From assembly GCA_002292285.1 (NCBI GenBank), contig DBBP01000018.1, forward strand, positions 29,095-65,154: a DNA stretch of 36,060 nucleotides, written 5' to 3'. The translations under genes and the position numbers were made by a program. The notes below the pieces were generated by a model. That model was not told the DNA's origin. It saw nothing but the letters and a program-made list of their open reading frames with translations, and ran no database searches. Below are positions 15,631 to 23,661 of the stretch, one piece after another; the first letter of the stretch is position 1; every line of letters begins with the position of its first letter. Source of the stretch: Proteobacteria bacterium UBA981. GTDB lineage: Bacteria > Pseudomonadota > Gammaproteobacteria > Ga0077536.

Positions 15631-15727
15631 GCGCGAATTTCCTGCGCGCCAGCCGCACAGGCGTAGATGAATTATTCGTCAATATCCACGAAGATGAACC
15701 TCCCGTAGCTGTGAACTGAGTTTGCAC

Positions 15728-16987
15728 ATGCGATGTCTCGTAATCGGAGCCGGTCTCCTGGGCCTGACGACTGCCTGGTTTCTGCGCCAGCATGGCTTTG
15801 AAGTCACGGTCGTTGAACGGCGGGGCGCGCCTGGCGAAGAGACCAGTTTCGCCAATGGAGGCATGCTGCATGCCAGTCAGGCGAGCCCGTGGAATGAACC
15901 CGGCGTGCTATGGCAGGTTCTGAAAACCCTTGGTCGTGAAGATTCCGCACTGCTCATTCGGGCCCGGGCGTTACCCCACATGATGCCGTGGGCGTGGTCG
16001 TTTTTCCGCAATTCACGTCGCGCAGCTTATGTGGAAAATCTGGAAAAGAACGCGCGCCTGGCCGACTATTCTCTGGCTGTGATGAACGAACATTTTCGGG
16101 CTTTGCCGATGTCGTTTGATCGCGCCGATCGTGGCACCTTGAAGATCTACCGCAGTCCCGCTGAATTGGAAGTCGCCCGTGAGGTTGCTCTTCGATGTCG
16201 CGACTGGAACGTCAGCTACAACGTGCTTGACGCCAGCGCGGTCGTCGAACTGGAACCAGCCTTGACGCCGATTGGGGACCAGCTCAGCGGAGGCATTCAC
16301 TTCCCGGATGACCTGTCTGGCGACGCGCAACGATTCTGTGTCGAGTTGGCCAGTGCGTGCACGTCGGCGGGTGTCCAGTTCGAGTACAACGCGACTGTCG
16401 AAAAACTGCTCAGTGAACGCGGACGATGTCACGCGGCGTGTATCGACGGGGAGTTGCGGTACTTCGATGCGTGTGTGATTGCTGCCGGCAGCTACTCAGG
16501 CGCACTGGCCCGCAGCCTCGGTGTGAAGGTGCCGGTGCAACCCGTAAAAGGCTACTCGCTGACTCTGCCACTGGAAGCCTGGCCAGTGGTCCCACAGGTC
16601 CCGGTGATTGATGAGCATTTTCACGCGGCCCTGTGTCCGCTTGGCAAACGCATGCGTGTCGCAGGGACGGCGGAGTTTGCCGGTTTCGATACGTCGTTGA
16701 CCCGCTCGCGCATCGAAAACTTGTACAGTCTGGTCGCAGGCGTATACCCGCAAGCAGCAGTGGCACTTAAGCATGATAAAACGATCGAATGGGCTGGCCT
16801 GCGACCGATGAGCCCTGACGGGGTTGGTATTATGGGGCCGACCCGTGTGGCCGGACTTTACCTTAATACGGGTCATGGACACCTTGGTTGGACCATGGCC
16901 CCCGGCGCAGGTAAATTGGTTGCCGACTGCGTCGCTGGTCAAGGCGGCGAGATCCCGCTCGATGACTATCAACTGACTCGCTTTTAA
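15728..16987 (+). CDS. dadA: D-amino-acid dehydrogenase (DadA-like FAD oxidoreductase)
   Basis: A 419-residue FAD-dependent oxidoreductase of the DAO family (PF01266) that oxidises D-amino acids to 2-oxo acids and passes electrons to the respiratory chain. The dinucleotide-binding motif VIGAGLLGL lies at residues 5-13. DadA hallmarks are ERRGAPGEETSFANGGMLHASQ, the QPVKGYSLT block in the middle and GLRPMSPDGVG-x-MGPT near the end, finishing with LNTGHGHLGWTMAPGAG. Length matches DadA (about 415-432 aa). ATG 15728 is preferred because the FAD motif follows at the usual distance. No alanine racemase gene is adjacent. It is followed 23 bases later by a nitroreductase gene on the same strand. Exact D-amino-acid preference cannot be read. 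Confidence 0.9.
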   Translation: MRCLVIGAGLLGLTTAWFLRQHGFEVTVVERRGAPGEETSFANGGMLHASQASPWNEPGVLWQVLKTLGREDSALLIRARALPHMMPWAWSFFRNSRRAAYVENLEKNARLADYSLAVMNEHFRALPMSFDRADRGTLKIYRSPAELEVAREVALRCRDWNVSYNVLDASAVVELEPALTPIGDQLSGGIHFPDDLSGDAQRFCVELASACTSAGVQFEYNATVEKLLSERGRCHAACIDGELRYFDACVIAAGSYSGALARSLGVKVPVQPVKGYSLTLPLEAWPVVPQVPVIDEHFHAALCPLGKRMRVAGTAEFAGFDTSLTRSRIENLYSLVAGVYPQAAVALKHDKTIEWAGLRPMSPDGVGIMGPTRVAGLYLNTGHGHLGWTMAPGAGKLVADCVAGQGGEIPLDDYQLTRF

Positions 16988-17010
16988 ATTGCTGCACAAG
17001 GACTATTGTT

Positions 17011-17631
17011 TTGGATTTCTCTGAACTTGTTAATGCCCGCCATAGCGTGCGCCAGTTTGAGACCGGCGTGACGATCAGCGATCAAGAATTACAAACGATA
17101 TTCGAGCAGGTTGTGGCGAGCCCGAGCTCATTCAATCTGCAGCATTGGCAGTTTGTCATTGTCCGCGAGCCGACGCGCAAGACTGAGCTGCGTAGTCTGA
17201 GCTTCGGGCAGGCGCAGGTTGAGCAATGCTCGGCAGTCGTGCTTGTGTGTGGCAACCTCAATGCCCACGCTGACGCGGAACGCATCTATGCTGACAGCGA
17301 TGCGCAGATGCGCGACAAATACGTGCCAATGATCGAAGGCGTGTACAAAGGACAACTGGCCCTACAACGCGAGGAAGCAGTACGCAGCGGAGCGCTGGCA
17401 GCGATGTCGCTGATGTACGCGGCGCGCAACCGCGGCTGGGACTGTGGTCCGATGATTGGATTCGACGCCGACGCAGTCGCGGCGATGCTCGATCTGCCGG
17501 AACACGTCGTGCCGGTCATGATGATGGTTATGGGTCGCGCCGAGGGCGGTCGGCAGCCGCCACGCGGATATCGTCGCCCGTTGCAGGAAGTGGTTCACTT
17601 TGAATCATTTGGCCAGACGACTTTTAAGTAG
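17011..17631 (+). CDS. Nitroreductase-family FMN oxidoreductase
   Basis: A 206-residue cytoplasmic flavoprotein of the nitroreductase superfamily (PF00881), which uses NAD(P)H to reduce nitro compounds, quinones or other oxidants. The N-terminal NARHSVRQF is the FMN-phosphate site, PSSFNLQHWQFVIV follows, and DCGPMIGFD then MVMGRAEGGRQPP make up the C-terminal FMN and dimer region. The start is TTG 17011, behind AAGGA at a workable distance; MDFSELVNARHS gives the conserved family start, so a non-ATG codon is likely real. It probably forms an operon with the DadA-like gene (23-base gap). Physiological substrate unknown. Confidence 0.88.
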   Translation: MDFSELVNARHSVRQFETGVTISDQELQTIFEQVVASPSSFNLQHWQFVIVREPTRKTELRSLSFGQAQVEQCSAVVLVCGNLNAHADAERIYADSDAQMRDKYVPMIEGVYKGQLALQREEAVRSGALAAMSLMYAARNRGWDCGPMIGFDADAVAAMLDLPEHVVPVMMMVMGRAEGGRQPPRGYRRPLQEVVHFESFGQTTFK

Positions 17632-17706
17632 TCGTGTAGCGATGGCAGCCCACGGCGACACCCCTCACCCGCGGTCACGCGGCACGCGACGCGCCGAGAC
17701 TCGCGC

Positions 17707-18096
17707 GTGAGTCGCTCGGCACCTTTTCGCTGTTGGCATTGCGGCGACGTTATTCCAGAAGATATATCGCTGTTGCGGCGCGAGGAGACCTGCACCGCCT
17801 GTGGCGCGGATTTGAAAGTGTGCAAATCGTGCACGTTCTACAACACGTCCGTGTCTGACGCCTGTGAGGAGCCGATCGCCGGCCTTGTTACCAACAAGGA
17901 ACGCGCAAATTTTTGCGATTATTTTACTTTCTCAGCCAAGGCCTATCGCGGCACAGCGAGTCTGCCGAGCCCGGAGCGCGACGCTCTTGCAGCGCTATTT
18001 GGCGATGACCTGCCAGCGCCGGAAAACGTGGTCGAGGAATCGTCGCGCAGCGAGCTGGATAAGCTGTTTGGGCTCGACGATGATGGCGACGGTTAG
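17707..18096 (+). CDS. Conserved Cys-rich zinc-ribbon protein, 129 aa
   Basis: A small soluble protein whose first 70 residues carry four pairs or singles of Cys: CWHC, CTAC, CKSC, a Cys before EEP, and a Cys in NFCDYF. The layout (CxxC at about 9-12, 29-32 and 39-42) suggests a double zinc ribbon. The block KERANFCDYFTF looks family-conserved; I recall similar uncharacterised proteobacterial proteins. The C-terminal 50 residues are acidic and end in DELDKLFG-like and DDDGDG segments. The start is GTG 17707 with no strong ribosome-binding site. It may follow the nitroreductase (75-base gap). No function is assigned; a role binding nucleic acid or protein is only a guess. Confidence 0.7.
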   Translation: MSRSAPFRCWHCGDVIPEDISLLRREETCTACGADLKVCKSCTFYNTSVSDACEEPIAGLVTNKERANFCDYFTFSAKAYRGTASLPSPERDALAALFGDDLPAPENVVEESSRSELDKLFGLDDDGDG

Positions 18097-18167
18097 GCCG
18101 ATTGAATCAGCTTCAGGGTGCCAGTGGCACCGGAATTTTCTAGAGATTTAATTACCGAGGAAAACTT

Positions 18168-19022
18168 ATGTCATCCATGAAACTCTCTGTTCTCGCCGAA
18201 GGATTTTCATTTTTGGAAGGGCCGCGCTGGCATGCTGGGCGCTTTTGGTTCTCGGACATGTGGGGTTTTGCGGTCCACAATATGACAGAAGCAGGCGTCG
18301 TCGAGCGCGTCGCAGAAGTGCCCGGACGCCCCTCGGGACTTGCTTTTCTGCCCGATGGTCGAGTGATCGTCGTCTCAATGGCGGATAGACAATTACTGGT
18401 TATCGGCAACAACGGGTCGCTGTCTCCTTATGCCGATCTGTCCTCGCTCGCCAATGGCGATACCAATGACTGCGTGACGGACGCGGCTGGCAATATCTAC
18501 GTGGGCAATTTTGGCTACGATTTGTTCAATGGTGCTGAACCGGCGCCCGCTAATCTGATCCGGGTCAGTCCGGACGGCAGTGCCAGCGTGGTGGCAGAGA
18601 ATATGAACTTTCCCAATGGCAGCGTGATCACGCCTGACGGCAAAACGATGATCGTTGCGGAAACTTTCGGTCACTGCCTCACTGCTTTTGACCTGAGCGG
18701 CGATGGTGCTTTGTCCGGCCGACGGGTCTGGGCCGATATGGGAGAGCGGACACCGGACGGCATTTGCCTAGATGCCGAAGGTGCGGTTTGGGTATCAAGT
18801 TTCGAGACTGGCGAATTCGTGCGGGTCAGTGAGGGCGGTGCGGTGAGCGATGTCATTGCCGCGCCAGGAAAATGCGCAGTTGCATGCAATCTGGGCGGCG
18901 ACGATGGCCGCACATTGTTCGCACTGACTTACCAAGGGGCGATAGAAGATCTTGCCAGTGGCGCCAAGAATGCGCGCATAGAAACTTGCCGGGTGGACGT
19001 CGCAGCTGCCGGTTCACCGTAG
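18168..19022 (+). CDS. SMP-30/gluconolactonase/LRE family protein
   Basis: A 284-residue six-bladed beta-propeller of the SMP-30/gluconolactonase family (PF08450), typically calcium- or zinc-dependent lactonases acting on sugar or other lactones. Family landmarks are LAEGFSFLEGPRWHAGRFWFSD at the start (metal-binding Glu in EGP), GRPSGLAFLPDGR, NDCVTDAAGNIYVGN (Asn/Asp metal site), NFPNGSVITPDG and TPDGICLDAEGAVWVSS. The start ATG 18168 has GAGGAAAA upstream. It converges with the MFS transporter. No sugar-acid pathway genes lie nearby, so the substrate is open. Confidence 0.88.
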   Translation: MSSMKLSVLAEGFSFLEGPRWHAGRFWFSDMWGFAVHNMTEAGVVERVAEVPGRPSGLAFLPDGRVIVVSMADRQLLVIGNNGSLSPYADLSSLANGDTNDCVTDAAGNIYVGNFGYDLFNGAEPAPANLIRVSPDGSASVVAENMNFPNGSVITPDGKTMIVAETFGHCLTAFDLSGDGALSGRRVWADMGERTPDGICLDAEGAVWVSSFETGEFVRVSEGGAVSDVIAAPGKCAVACNLGGDDGRTLFALTYQGAIEDLASGAKNARIETCRVDVAAAGSP

Positions 19023-19140
19023 CTGCTCCGACACCGAGTCAGCACACTGGCATAGGTGACGTTTACCGCGAGCGTCGCTGGGCTGCCTTGAACGGCATCG
19101 GCCAGATGACGCGGCGCAGCTTCAGCGACGCGACGAGTGT

Positions 19141-20835
19141 TCAACCCCGCGTTTGCAGATGATGGCGCGGATGGACTGGTTTCATCAGGGCGTTGGCAAT
19201 CAGGGCGATGAACAGCAAGAACGCCATGAGATACATAGTTTGATTGTAAAGATGCGGCGTCGGATCGGGGACTCCGGCGGGCACAATCTCCATTAGCTTG
19301 CTGATGGTGACAGTGCGCGCGGCGACTAACGCTTCGAGTTGGCTGATATTGGCGCCAAACGTCGCTTGAAATACCTGCGGGTCAATCTTTGAGCTAAGGT
19401 CGCTTATCGCGCGGGTTACAGCGTTCTCTCTGAGCGTTGTGATAGCGAGCGGCCCTAGCACACCTGCGGTGCTCCAGGCGGTCAATAAACGACCGTGAAT
19501 GCCACCCACGTAACGCGTCCCGAATATATCAGCCAGATAGGCAGGAATCGTCGCGAAGCCGCCGCCGTACATCGTGAAAATCAGCATTGTCGCGGCATAA
19601 AAGCCGACTAGCCACACGACGGCCGGATCGGCACTGACCTCCGCGGCGAAGTAGGGTATCGAGCAGTACAGTGCGATGCCAAGGCTGAAGAAAATCAAGT
19701 ACGTCCTGCGCCGGCCGAGGTAATCTGACGCGCTCGCCCAGAAGAAACGTCCGAGCATATTGAACAAACTGATCATCAACACGTAAGTAGCGGCAAACTC
19801 AACGTCTACCGTGTCGGGCAAGGTCGTGCCGAAGATTTCAGACATCATCGTTTTGGCCACCGCCAGGACACCAATGCCGGCAGTTACGTTAAAGCACAAC
19901 ACAATCCACAGCTGGTAGAACTGCGGTGTCTTGAGCGCTTCATCGATGTCTACGTCGTGAGTAGTGATCATTGAGCGCTGTTCATCTTCGGCGCTGGGTG
20001 GCTGCCATCCGGGAGGTTGCCAATCCGCTGCCGGCACCCGGTAAGAGAAAGCGGCGATGATCATCACCACAAAATAAATGCCGCCGAGTGCGAAAAAAGT
20101 TTGCGCGGCACCGACGCTACCGGTGCCTGCGAGATAGACGCCTTCCGGTCCGGCGACGATCATCTGTGCAACATCATTGGCACCGACCACGACTACTTCG
20201 CGTAAATCGTTGCCGATCATCGCCATACGCCGCCCGGCTTCGGTCACGAGTTCAACTTCGCCGATGGTGCCGAGATAATCGGGCGCCCGGTAGAACAATC
20301 GCAAAAACCCATCAATCATCGGCTTACCGAGCATCGCTCCACCGCCGAAGCCCATGATCGCGATACCGGTCGCCATGCCGCGGCGATCGGGGAACCAGCG
20401 GATGAGCGTGCTGACCGGCGAGACGTAGCCGAGTCCTAGTCCGCAACCGCCGATCACGCCGTAGCCCAGATAGACCAGCCAGAGTTGATCGGCGAGGATG
20501 CCGCAGCCACCAACCATGAACCCTCCGCCCCAGGCACACGCGGCAACGACCCCGACATGGCGCGGACCGACTTGTTCCAGCCACTTACCGGCGAGCGCAG
20601 CAGCCAGGCCCAGAAACACAATCGCGACGGTGAAGATCCACACCACGCTTTTCAACGACCAGTCGTCCGCGGCACTGGTGACCACGCCGATACGCTTGAT
20701 GAGTGCGGGATTAAACAGACTCCAGGCATAGACCGAGCCGATACATAGATGTATGCCAAGCGCAGCAGGTGCAATCAGCCAGCGGTTAAATTCTGCGCCG
20801 GCGACGATACGCTCTTTTGACAGCAATCCAGCCAT
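19141..20835 (-). CDS. OFA (oxalate/formate antiporter)-type MFS transporter
   Basis: A 564-residue inner-membrane transporter with twelve predicted helices. The first segment (LIAPAALGIHLCIGSVYAWSLFNPAL) and the helix 4-5 region (GYGVIGGCGLGLGYVSPVSTLIRWFPDRRGMATGIA) are typical of the OFA/OxlT branch of MFS. Proteins of about 550 aa carry extra loops in this branch; here a long segment follows helix 6, containing the DWQPPGWQPPSAEDEQ linker. It probably exchanges small carboxylates, but oxalate cannot be assumed because no oxalyl-CoA genes are present. ATG 20835 (MAGLLSKERIV) was chosen because residues in the longer frame upstream look non-coding. It converges with the lactonase. Confidence 0.87.
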   Translation of the reverse strand: MAGLLSKERIVAGAEFNRWLIAPAALGIHLCIGSVYAWSLFNPALIKRIGVVTSAADDWSLKSVVWIFTVAIVFLGLAAALAGKWLEQVGPRHVGVVAACAWGGGFMVGGCGILADQLWLVYLGYGVIGGCGLGLGYVSPVSTLIRWFPDRRGMATGIAIMGFGGGAMLGKPMIDGFLRLFYRAPDYLGTIGEVELVTEAGRRMAMIGNDLREVVVVGANDVAQMIVAGPEGVYLAGTGSVGAAQTFFALGGIYFVVMIIAAFSYRVPAADWQPPGWQPPSAEDEQRSMITTHDVDIDEALKTPQFYQLWIVLCFNVTAGIGVLAVAKTMMSEIFGTTLPDTVDVEFAATYVLMISLFNMLGRFFWASASDYLGRRRTYLIFFSLGIALYCSIPYFAAEVSADPAVVWLVGFYAATMLIFTMYGGGFATIPAYLADIFGTRYVGGIHGRLLTAWSTAGVLGPLAITTLRENAVTRAISDLSSKIDPQVFQATFGANISQLEALVAARTVTISKLMEIVPAGVPDPTPHLYNQTMYLMAFLLFIALIANALMKPVHPRHHLQTRG

Positions 20836-21072
20836 TGCCTTGGGTCTCCCAATTCTTGCTCGGTGGTCCGGCGAGCCGTTGAAACGAGTCATCGCGCCGC
20901 TTATACCGACGTTCGAAATGCACTCGACGTGCTCAGGGTTAGTACATGTTGTACGACGGCGAGACCGTCGTTCGTGGTCTATCCACGCGCAAGTGTCGCA
21001 CGGCAAGGCGACGCAGTGGGGGAGGTTTGTCTGTGCACAGCATTGCCGGACACATTGCGATCGAGATTCCTG

Positions 21073-21699
21073 CTATTCGCTCAGTAAATCCGTAATCGCC
21101 GCCTCGATGGCGCGGGCCTGGCTATCGCCCGCATGCGTCTCGCCGACGAATACCGAACGTACAAGGCCGCGCTTATCGACGAGGTAGAAGGCAGGCCAAT
21201 AGCGATTGCCTAGCGCGCGCCAGAAGGCAAAATCATTATCGAGCATGATCGGATGTGCGAGCTCAAACTCCAACGCCTTAGTTTTCACCATCGCGAGGTC
21301 TTTTTCACGTTCGAATTCCGGTGCATGAATCCCGACAATCGCAAACGCGGCGCTGCTGAACTTCTCCTGCAAGCTGTTCAGCCATGGAAACGACCGATAG
21401 CAGTTCCAGCACTCGAAGGCCCAGAAGTCGATCAGTACGACGTTGCCGCGCAGTTCCGTGGTGGTGAGTGGTGCGCTATTGATCCATGCTTCCGGCGACG
21501 TTTGTGTGAAAGGCGGCAGTGCGACGCCGGGCCCCGGGTTCTGATCAGTGCGGTTGGCGGCAATGGCGATTGTCAGCGCTGACAGGGCCACCATCAGGCT
21601 TAGTGCGATAATACTGAGGCGAAGCATGCGACGTAGGACCCGCTTGCCAGCGTCGGGTTCAATTGCAGGTGACTCATCACGTGGATTGGGCGTGAGCAA
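21073..21699 (-). CDS. Membrane-anchored thioredoxin-like (TlpA/DipZ-type) redox protein
   Basis: A 208-residue protein with an N-terminal hydrophobic anchor (residues about 25-48) and a periplasm-facing thioredoxin domain. The redox motif is FWAFECWNCYRSFPWL: CWNC in the position where DipZ/TlpA-like proteins have CxNC. The cis-Pro region is YWPAFYLVDKRG. It should handle disulphide reduction outside the cytoplasm, for example in cytochrome c or envelope protein maturation. The likely start is TTG 21699 with AAGG upstream, though an internal ATG (residue 25, just before the anchor) is possible. The gene is divergent from the MetE-like gene across about 390 bases. No DsbD or Ccm genes are adjacent. 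Confidence 0.82.
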   Translation of the reverse strand: MLTPNPRDESPAIEPDAGKRVLRRMLRLSIIALSLMVALSALTIAIAANRTDQNPGPGVALPPFTQTSPEAWINSAPLTTTELRGNVVLIDFWAFECWNCYRSFPWLNSLQEKFSSAAFAIVGIHAPEFEREKDLAMVKTKALEFELAHPIMLDNDFAFWRALGNRYWPAFYLVDKRGLVRSVFVGETHAGDSQARAIEAAITDLLSE

Positions 21700-22092
21700 A
21701 ACCGTCGCCTTCAGGTGGTCCTGGCCTTGAGCTCGTTAGAAGGGGCGGCACGGAGTACCTCATGTTCGGGTTCTGCAATAGCCGAGTGACGTAAGCGTCG
21801 CACTCGGGCGATGGCGCACCAAGGTCAGACGCTGCACCTGCGCCTGCTTGTAATCACGACGCGAGCCTTACCCATATCGATGTGATTCAAGTTGTCGCAA
21901 CGATTGCTGGTGTCCATAATCTGGCGCGGCTCCAGAATTTTCGACACCAGATAAATACCGTGATTCATTGGTCTGTGCGGCGAATCGAGGATAGGCTGGG
22001 GCCTAAGCTCTCCGTTAGCCGTACGGCGTGTACACTTTGTCGTCATTCGCCGTCTCCCGCGGAGCGACTCAGCGCAACTGGAAAGAACTCAA
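21700..22092. other. Divergent intergenic region
   Basis: About 390 bases between two divergent genes. It should carry both promoters. I see no convincing open frame, RNA element or strong -35/-10 pair; short open frames here have unlikely compositions. Confidence 0.4.
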
Positions 22093-23250
22093 ATGCAACG
22101 CAGCGAGAACCGGATCCTCACCACCCACGTTGGTAGTTTGCCGCGCGAACGCGAGTTATCTGATTTACTGATCGCTCAGGAAGCGGGTAGTGCAATCGAC
22201 GACGCTCGCTTGAACACCCTCTCGCAGGCCGGCGTGGAACGCTGTGTCGGTGCACAAATTGACTCGGGCATCGATATTATTAATGACGGCGAACAGCCCC
22301 GGGTCGGTTTCCAGACCTACGTCGCAACACGGCTTAGCGGTTTTGGCGGCACCAGTGAGCGCGAACCGTTTACCGATTTTGCGCAATACCCGGATTTTGG
22401 CGATGTGTGGGCCAACCGCGGCATGGTGGTGTCGAAAGTGTTCGACGCGCCGGCTGCTGACGCCGAGGTCTCGTATACCGACTTGGGTCCAGCCAATCGC
22501 GAGTTCGACATGTTCGATGCGGCCCTTGCAGACGTTGGCGGCAAATACTCCGAGGCCTTCATGACGGCCGCCTGCCCTGGCATCGTCTGTACCACCATGG
22601 GTAACAAATACTATGACTCGCACGAGGCCTATGTGCGGGCTGTCGGACGCGAGATGCAGAAAGAATATGAGCTGATTCATTCGCGCGGTTATTTGTTGCA
22701 GCTGGACTGCCCGGATTTGGCCATGGAACGGCACGGCCAGTTCCAGCACCACAATCTCAAAGAGTTTCAGAATGCGATTGCAATCCACATCGATGCGATT
22801 AACGAGGCGTGCGTCAACATTCCGCGCGAGCGTATTCGGTTGCACGTATGTTGGGGAAACTACGACGGACCGCATGATTGTGATGTGCCGCTGGCGGATA
22901 TCCTGCCGGTCATTCGCGAAGCCAACGTCGGTGGATTTGCCATCGAATTCGCCAATCCGCGCCATCAACATGAATACGCTGCGTTGAAGAAAAATCCGTT
23001 GCCGGACGATGTGCTGCTCATTCCCGGCATCATCGACTCAACGGTCAATTACATCGAGCATCCACAAGTTATATGTAACCGAATTCTTGAGGCGGTTGAT
23101 GCGGTCGGCGATAAGGAACGGGTGATCGCCGGGAGTGATTGCGGCTTCGGTACTTTTGCCGGATGGGAAATGGTGGCTGGTTCAGTCGTGTGGGCCAAGT
23201 TCGCGGCGCTTGCAGAAGGCGCGCGCCTGGCTAGCGCAAAACTTTGGTAG
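22093..23250 (+). CDS. Stand-alone MetE C-terminal-like (cobalamin-independent methionine synthase II family) protein
   Basis: A 385-residue protein of the PF01717 family, equivalent to only the catalytic half of MetE (about 750 aa). Zinc-site residues are visible: His251-x-Cys253 in LHVCWGN and Cys350 in GSDCGFGT, with Glu285 (FAIEFAN) a likely fourth ligand or acid. Early blocks are TTHVGSLPR and GIDIINDGEQPR. Family members activate a thiol on zinc for alkyl transfer: core MetE-type methyl transferases and epoxyalkane:coenzyme M transferases share this H-x-C-xn-C site. Which reaction applies here is unknown. ATG 22093 is preceded by a modest GAAAGA. Seen: domain and zinc residues; inferred: thiol alkylation. 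Confidence 0.85.
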   Translation: MQRSENRILTTHVGSLPRERELSDLLIAQEAGSAIDDARLNTLSQAGVERCVGAQIDSGIDIINDGEQPRVGFQTYVATRLSGFGGTSEREPFTDFAQYPDFGDVWANRGMVVSKVFDAPAADAEVSYTDLGPANREFDMFDAALADVGGKYSEAFMTAACPGIVCTTMGNKYYDSHEAYVRAVGREMQKEYELIHSRGYLLQLDCPDLAMERHGQFQHHNLKEFQNAIAIHIDAINEACVNIPRERIRLHVCWGNYDGPHDCDVPLADILPVIREANVGGFAIEFANPRHQHEYAALKKNPLPDDVLLIPGIIDSTVNYIEHPQVICNRILEAVDAVGDKERVIAGSDCGFGTFAGWEMVAGSVVWAKFAALAEGARLASAKLW

Positions 23251-23343
23251 CCCCGTCGCGCACAGCGTTGAAGCGCGAAAATTCACGGTCATTTCGAGGA
23301 AAATGAACATGTTCCGAACCATGCGACTGCGGTGCGCTATATC

Positions 23344-23658
23344 ATGAGTGACTTGTACGCGAAAATATTCGCTGACGAAGCCTTTCAACGGATGCAACGC
23401 AAACGCAGTCATCTGACTTGGGCCCTGTGCGCGCTCATGCTCGGTAGCTTCTACAGTTTCATTCTTGTCATCGCATTCAGGCCCGATTTGCTCGCTATAC
23501 CGCTCGGGCCGAATACCGTGATCACCTGGGGGATCCCGGTGGCGGTATCGATCATTTTGCTCGGCTTTGTTTCGACCGGCATCTATGTATGGCGCGCGAA
23601 CGGTGAGTTTGATTCCACCATCGAACGTATCGTCGAACGCGTCTCGGCGACGGATTAG
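23344..23658 (+). CDS. DUF485 (YjcH-like) small membrane protein, ActP partner
   Basis: A 104-residue protein with two transmembrane helices (about 27-48 and 59-82) and cytoplasmic ends, matching DUF485/YjcH in size and in the FQRMQRKRSHLTWAL start. DUF485 genes almost always precede the acetate permease gene actP, and here it lies three bases upstream of an ActP homologue. It is probably an accessory subunit of the symporter. ATG 23344 was chosen because MSDLYAKIFADEAF gives the family start. Confidence 0.9.
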   Translation: MSDLYAKIFADEAFQRMQRKRSHLTWALCALMLGSFYSFILVIAFRPDLLAIPLGPNTVITWGIPVAVSIILLGFVSTGIYVWRANGEFDSTIERIVERVSATD

Positions 23659-23661
23659 CTG

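Noticed and set aside
22165..22971. Open frame of 268 codons on the minus strand
   Set aside because: Antisense to the MetE-like gene, whose zinc motifs and family match are clear. No start signal or recognisable motif.
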